From Robbsia sp. KACC 23696 (lineage in GTDB: Bacteria; Pseudomonadota; Gammaproteobacteria; Burkholderiales; Burkholderiaceae), in the NCBI RefSeq assembly GCF_039852015.1, contig NZ_CP156626.1, forward strand, positions 1-64,000: a DNA stretch of 64,000 bases. The letters are read 5' to 3'. The translations under genes were made by a program, and so were the position numbers. Of this stretch, positions 61,730-64,000 are shown piece after piece. Numbering within the stretch: position 1 is the first letter of the stretch; every line of letters begins with the position of its first letter. The notes beneath the pieces are model-generated. The model was not told where the DNA came from. It saw only the letters and a program-made list of their open reading frames with translations, and did not search any database.

Positions 61730-64000
61730 TTATGGCTTGCGATCCGTGGGACTGGCAGGCGGTTTGGCCGTGCTTCCCGATGCCCCGTTGCCGTTACCGT
61801 TACCGTTACCGTTACCGTTCGCATGCCCATTGCCATTGCCATTGGCCCGGCCGTTGCCGTTCCCGTTGCGCGTGTCGCCGACATCGTCGTAGGCCAAGCC
61901 ACGGTTATGCGCTGCCAGTTCGCGTCGACGGCTTGCGCGACTGCGCGCCAGCGCCGCCACGATGACCAGCAGCAGGAAGGCAAGCAGCAAGGCCAGCGGA
62001 ATGACCCAGCTCAGCCGCAGACGCGTCCAGGCGGCGGCCTTGGCCAGGCCACTCTCGTTGATGCCGTCGAGGTGATCGGTGTCCATGCCCTTCAGCAGAC
62101 CACTGTGATCGAAGACGGCGACATTGCCCGGACCGATATCCAGATTGTTGGCGATCGACACGTTCTGCCGACCGGCATGCCGATACACGATGCCGTAATG
62201 GTCGGCGGTATGCTCGACGTCAAGCAAGCCGACGCCGGCGTTCGCCCCATCACGCTGCCCCACGCCATTGGCATCCCAGATCACCCGATTGTTCGGCGCG
62301 GTGATCTTCATCCGATCGTCCGAGAGCGACAACGGTGCCCCCGACAGCGCGTCCATCGGCGCATCGACGGCCAGGAAGGTGCCCGAGACGCTGGCCTTCT
62401 GACCGGCCGGCACGACCGTCAACGTCGCATGATGCGGCGAAACCGCCGAGACGGTGGCAATCCGCGTCAGACGCGCCAATGCATCAGGGGCCGTATCGAG
62501 CGACGCAGCCGGCACGATCACATTGACGCCGTCGGCGAAGCGCGACGCCATGCCGGTGAAGTCCGCCGTCGGCGTGGCGGTGCCGAGCAGCAGATGACTG
62601 GTCGGCAGAATCGCGACCGGGCCGCCCTCGGAGTTACGGCAACCGGTATTCGATTCGCGCTCGAAATGGATGCGCAGCTGACTGCGCGCGCCCAGCGTGT
62701 ATTGCGGGATATCGAAGCTGACGCGCTGTTCGCGGCCGTCCATATTCAGCAGCTTGGCGCCCACCAGCGTGTCGTTCATGAAGACCGATGCCACGACTGG
62801 CGTGTTTTCGCTATCGGGGGAGCCTGCCAGATCGAGCACGACCTGCTTCGGCTGCCGTCCCTTCGAACTGACGGCACCGAGATCGAAAAGCGCGGACCAG
62901 TCGGTGACACGTTGCACGCCCACCGCCTCCGGCTGCGCACCAAGTGCGGCAAGCGAGATCTTGTCGCTCTGGCCCATGATCGGCGCCACCGCATCATGCA
63001 CGACCAGATTGTTCGAGACATCGATCGGGCGCCAGATTGCCGAGAAGGTATCCACCGCCTGACGGTCGCCCAACACGATGATCGCCTGACCGGCGACATG
63101 CGCGACGCGTGCCTGCCCCTGCTCCAGCGGCGCGGTCAGTCCATTCAATGCGCCGTTGCGCCAGCCGTCGAAAGCCTGCGTGGCTTGCGGGCCGGCGGCG
63201 TTCACTTCGGTGCCCAAGGCGTCGACTTCGCGGTTCAACAGGCTGCGCAAGGCGTCGTCCATGACGACGAAGTCGGCCTGGAAAGCGCGCGACGAGCCGA
63301 CGACCAGCAAGGCCGCAGCCTCGGCATCGTTCGCGAGCGTGTGGTTGCCGCTGCCGTTTAACGCAGCAAAGGCCGGGATCGATCGCAGTGCCGCCGGCAC
63401 CCTGACCTTGCTCAGGTCGATCGTGTCGCCGGCTTTCGGGAAGGCGTGGAATTGCGGCGCCGTGCCATCCTGTTCGAGCAGTTCGCCCGTGCGCCATGCG
63501 GCATCGAACGCGCCGGCCGAGACCGAGCCCGATCCGACGATCACGGCCGGATCACGCGGCAAGGCACTCCACGCTGCGCGCAGATCGCGGACGGCACGGG
63601 TGTCGTAGCTATAGTTCAGCCGCGTGCCGGTATCCACGCGCAGGATGTTGCCGCGGAACGGCTGGTTCACGCAGCGATACACATCGAGGATCGTCCACCA
63701 GCGGACGCCGAAGCGCAGAAAGCCGCGATCCCGCGCGGCACCGCTGACGCCCAAGGCCAGGCCGGCATCGCCATCGGTCGCGGTGATCGCACGCGACGAC
63801 ACCGGCGAGCCGTCGAGCGACAGCACCAGCGTGGTCCGCCCGCCATCGCCCCGCATATAGCTGCCATCGAAATTCAAGGTCGGCTTGCCGAGCGGCACGC
63901 CTTCGGGCACTGGGAAATAATATTCGCGCACGCTGCTGGTGGTATCGAGCGGATCGACCTCCGGCACGCCCAGCTGTCGCAGCGCCACCGTGCGGCTGAC
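61730..64000 (-). CDS. BcsB-like periplasmic glycan-synthase subunit (5' end outside window)
   Basis: At least 756 codons are visible and the frame is still open at base 64000, so the start lies beyond the window. BcsB-type features are YYFPVPEGVPLGKPTLNFDGSY, a carbohydrate-binding/flavodoxin-like repeat region, SNTGCRNSEGGPVAILPTSH and one C-terminal transmembrane helix (WVIPLALLLAFLLLVIVAAL). BcsB guides cellulose through the periplasm; here it precedes nfrB-like genes, so it probably escorts another glycan. The tail after the helix is a cytoplasmic Asn-Gly repeat. It lies 63 nt before the glycosyltransferase gene. Confidence 0.85.
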   Translation of the reverse strand, partial: VSRTVALRQLGVPEVDPLDTTSSVREYYFPVPEGVPLGKPTLNFDGSYMRGDGGRTTLVLSLDGSPVSSRAITATDGDAGLALGVSGAARDRGFLRFGVRWWTILDVYRCVNQPFRGNILRVDTGTRLNYSYDTRAVRDLRAAWSALPRDPAVIVGSGSVSAGAFDAAWRTGELLEQDGTAPQFHAFPKAGDTIDLSKVRVPAALRSIPAFAALNGSGNHTLANDAEAAALLVVGSSRAFQADFVVMDDALRSLLNREVDALGTEVNAAGPQATQAFDGWRNGALNGLTAPLEQGQARVAHVAGQAIIVLGDRQAVDTFSAIWRPIDVSNNLVVHDAVAPIMGQSDKISLAALGAQPEAVGVQRVTDWSALFDLGAVSSKGRQPKQVVLDLAGSPDSENTPVVASVFMNDTLVGAKLLNMDGREQRVSFDIPQYTLGARSQLRIHFERESNTGCRNSEGGPVAILPTSHLLLGTATPTADFTGMASRFADGVNVIVPAASLDTAPDALARLTRIATVSAVSPHHATLTVVPAGQKASVSGTFLAVDAPMDALSGAPLSLSDDRMKITAPNNRVIWDANGVGQRDGANAGVGLLDVEHTADHYGIVYRHAGRQNVSIANNLDIGPGNVAVFDHSGLLKGMDTDHLDGINESGLAKAAAWTRLRLSWVIPLALLLAFLLLVIVAALARSRASRRRELAAHNRGLAYDDVGDTRNGNGNGRANGNGNGHANGNGNGNGNGNGASGSTAKPPASPTDRKP
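61785..61870. repeat. Hexanucleotide repeats coding an Asn-Gly tail
   Basis: Six units of CCGTTN in tandem (four exact CCGTTA) span 61785-61820, followed by CATTGC and CCGTTG variants to about 61870. On the coding minus strand each unit is Asn-Gly, making the cytoplasmic (NG)n end of the BcsB-like protein. Slippage by whole units keeps frame, so only the tail length would vary. Confidence 0.8.

Noticed and set aside
59828-63361. Plus-strand open frame of over 1100 codons opposite the Nfr-like genes
   Set aside because: It mirrors the minus-strand glycosyltransferase and BcsB-like genes; the translation is Arg/His/Asp-rich with no domain and no ribosome site.

Overview
The window opens exactly at the dnaA start codon and continues dnaA-dnaN-gyrB, so it is the replication-origin-proximal end of a chromosome. 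Gene order, protein lengths (DnaA 522 aa, DnaN 367 aa, GyrB 826 aa), high GC, the DUF2844/DUF3443 pair and the biuret catabolic genes point to a Burkholderiaceae member (Burkholderia sensu lato, Robbsia, Pandoraea and similar). The genus is inference. No DnaA-box cluster was seen between dnaA and dnaN, so oriC is probably just upstream of base 1.

Layout. (1) 1-6045: replication core. (2) 6060-20574: IS-rich accessory island directly behind gyrB. An IS3 element carries a complete IS30 nested inside it; next come a truncated gene and a decayed IS256. Then comes a five-gene RiPP operon: a 51-aa precursor, a radical SAM enzyme, an exported aspartic protease, an HlyD adaptor and a C39 peptidase/ABC exporter. 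The four processing and export genes overlap one another by 4 nt. The predicted core peptide GSGGFVNATWNKSF contains two aromatic-X-N/K triplets and looks like a Xye-type triceptide (three-residue cyclophane) system, the most interesting locus here. An internally deleted IS3 remnant, a NERD-domain membrane protein, an aminotransferase pseudogene and a lipocalin follow. (3) 20759-27490, minus strand: a complete type I Wadjet anti-plasmid system, jetABCD. (4) 27784-40498: an aminotransferase, then a type VI secretion VgrG / LysM-muramidase effector / putative immunity module. Two paralogous exported proteins beside it are separated by an IS2-like and an IS3-family element.

(5) 40584-47795: a biuret/triuret nitrogen-scavenging locus. 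An ABC importer (minus strand) diverges from allophanate hydrolase, biuret hydrolase, a second isochorismatase-fold amidohydrolase (candidate triuret hydrolase) and a GntR/FCD regulator. Two similar inverted repeats in the divergent promoter are candidate operators. (6) 47846-55614: outer-membrane barrel, chemoreceptor, DUF3597 protein, nitrilase-superfamily amidase, the DUF3443/DUF2844 pair and a ketopantoate reductase-like protein. (7) 55627-64000, minus strand: a four-gene exopolysaccharide locus resembling the phage N4 receptor (NfrA/NfrB) system. It has a BcsB-like periplasmic subunit (cut by the window end), an NfrB-type glycosyltransferase with C-terminal MshEN-like c-di-GMP modules, a putative periplasmic barrel protein and an NfrA-type TPR/outer-membrane protein.

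All assignments rest on reading the sequence and recognising motifs; no database search was run.
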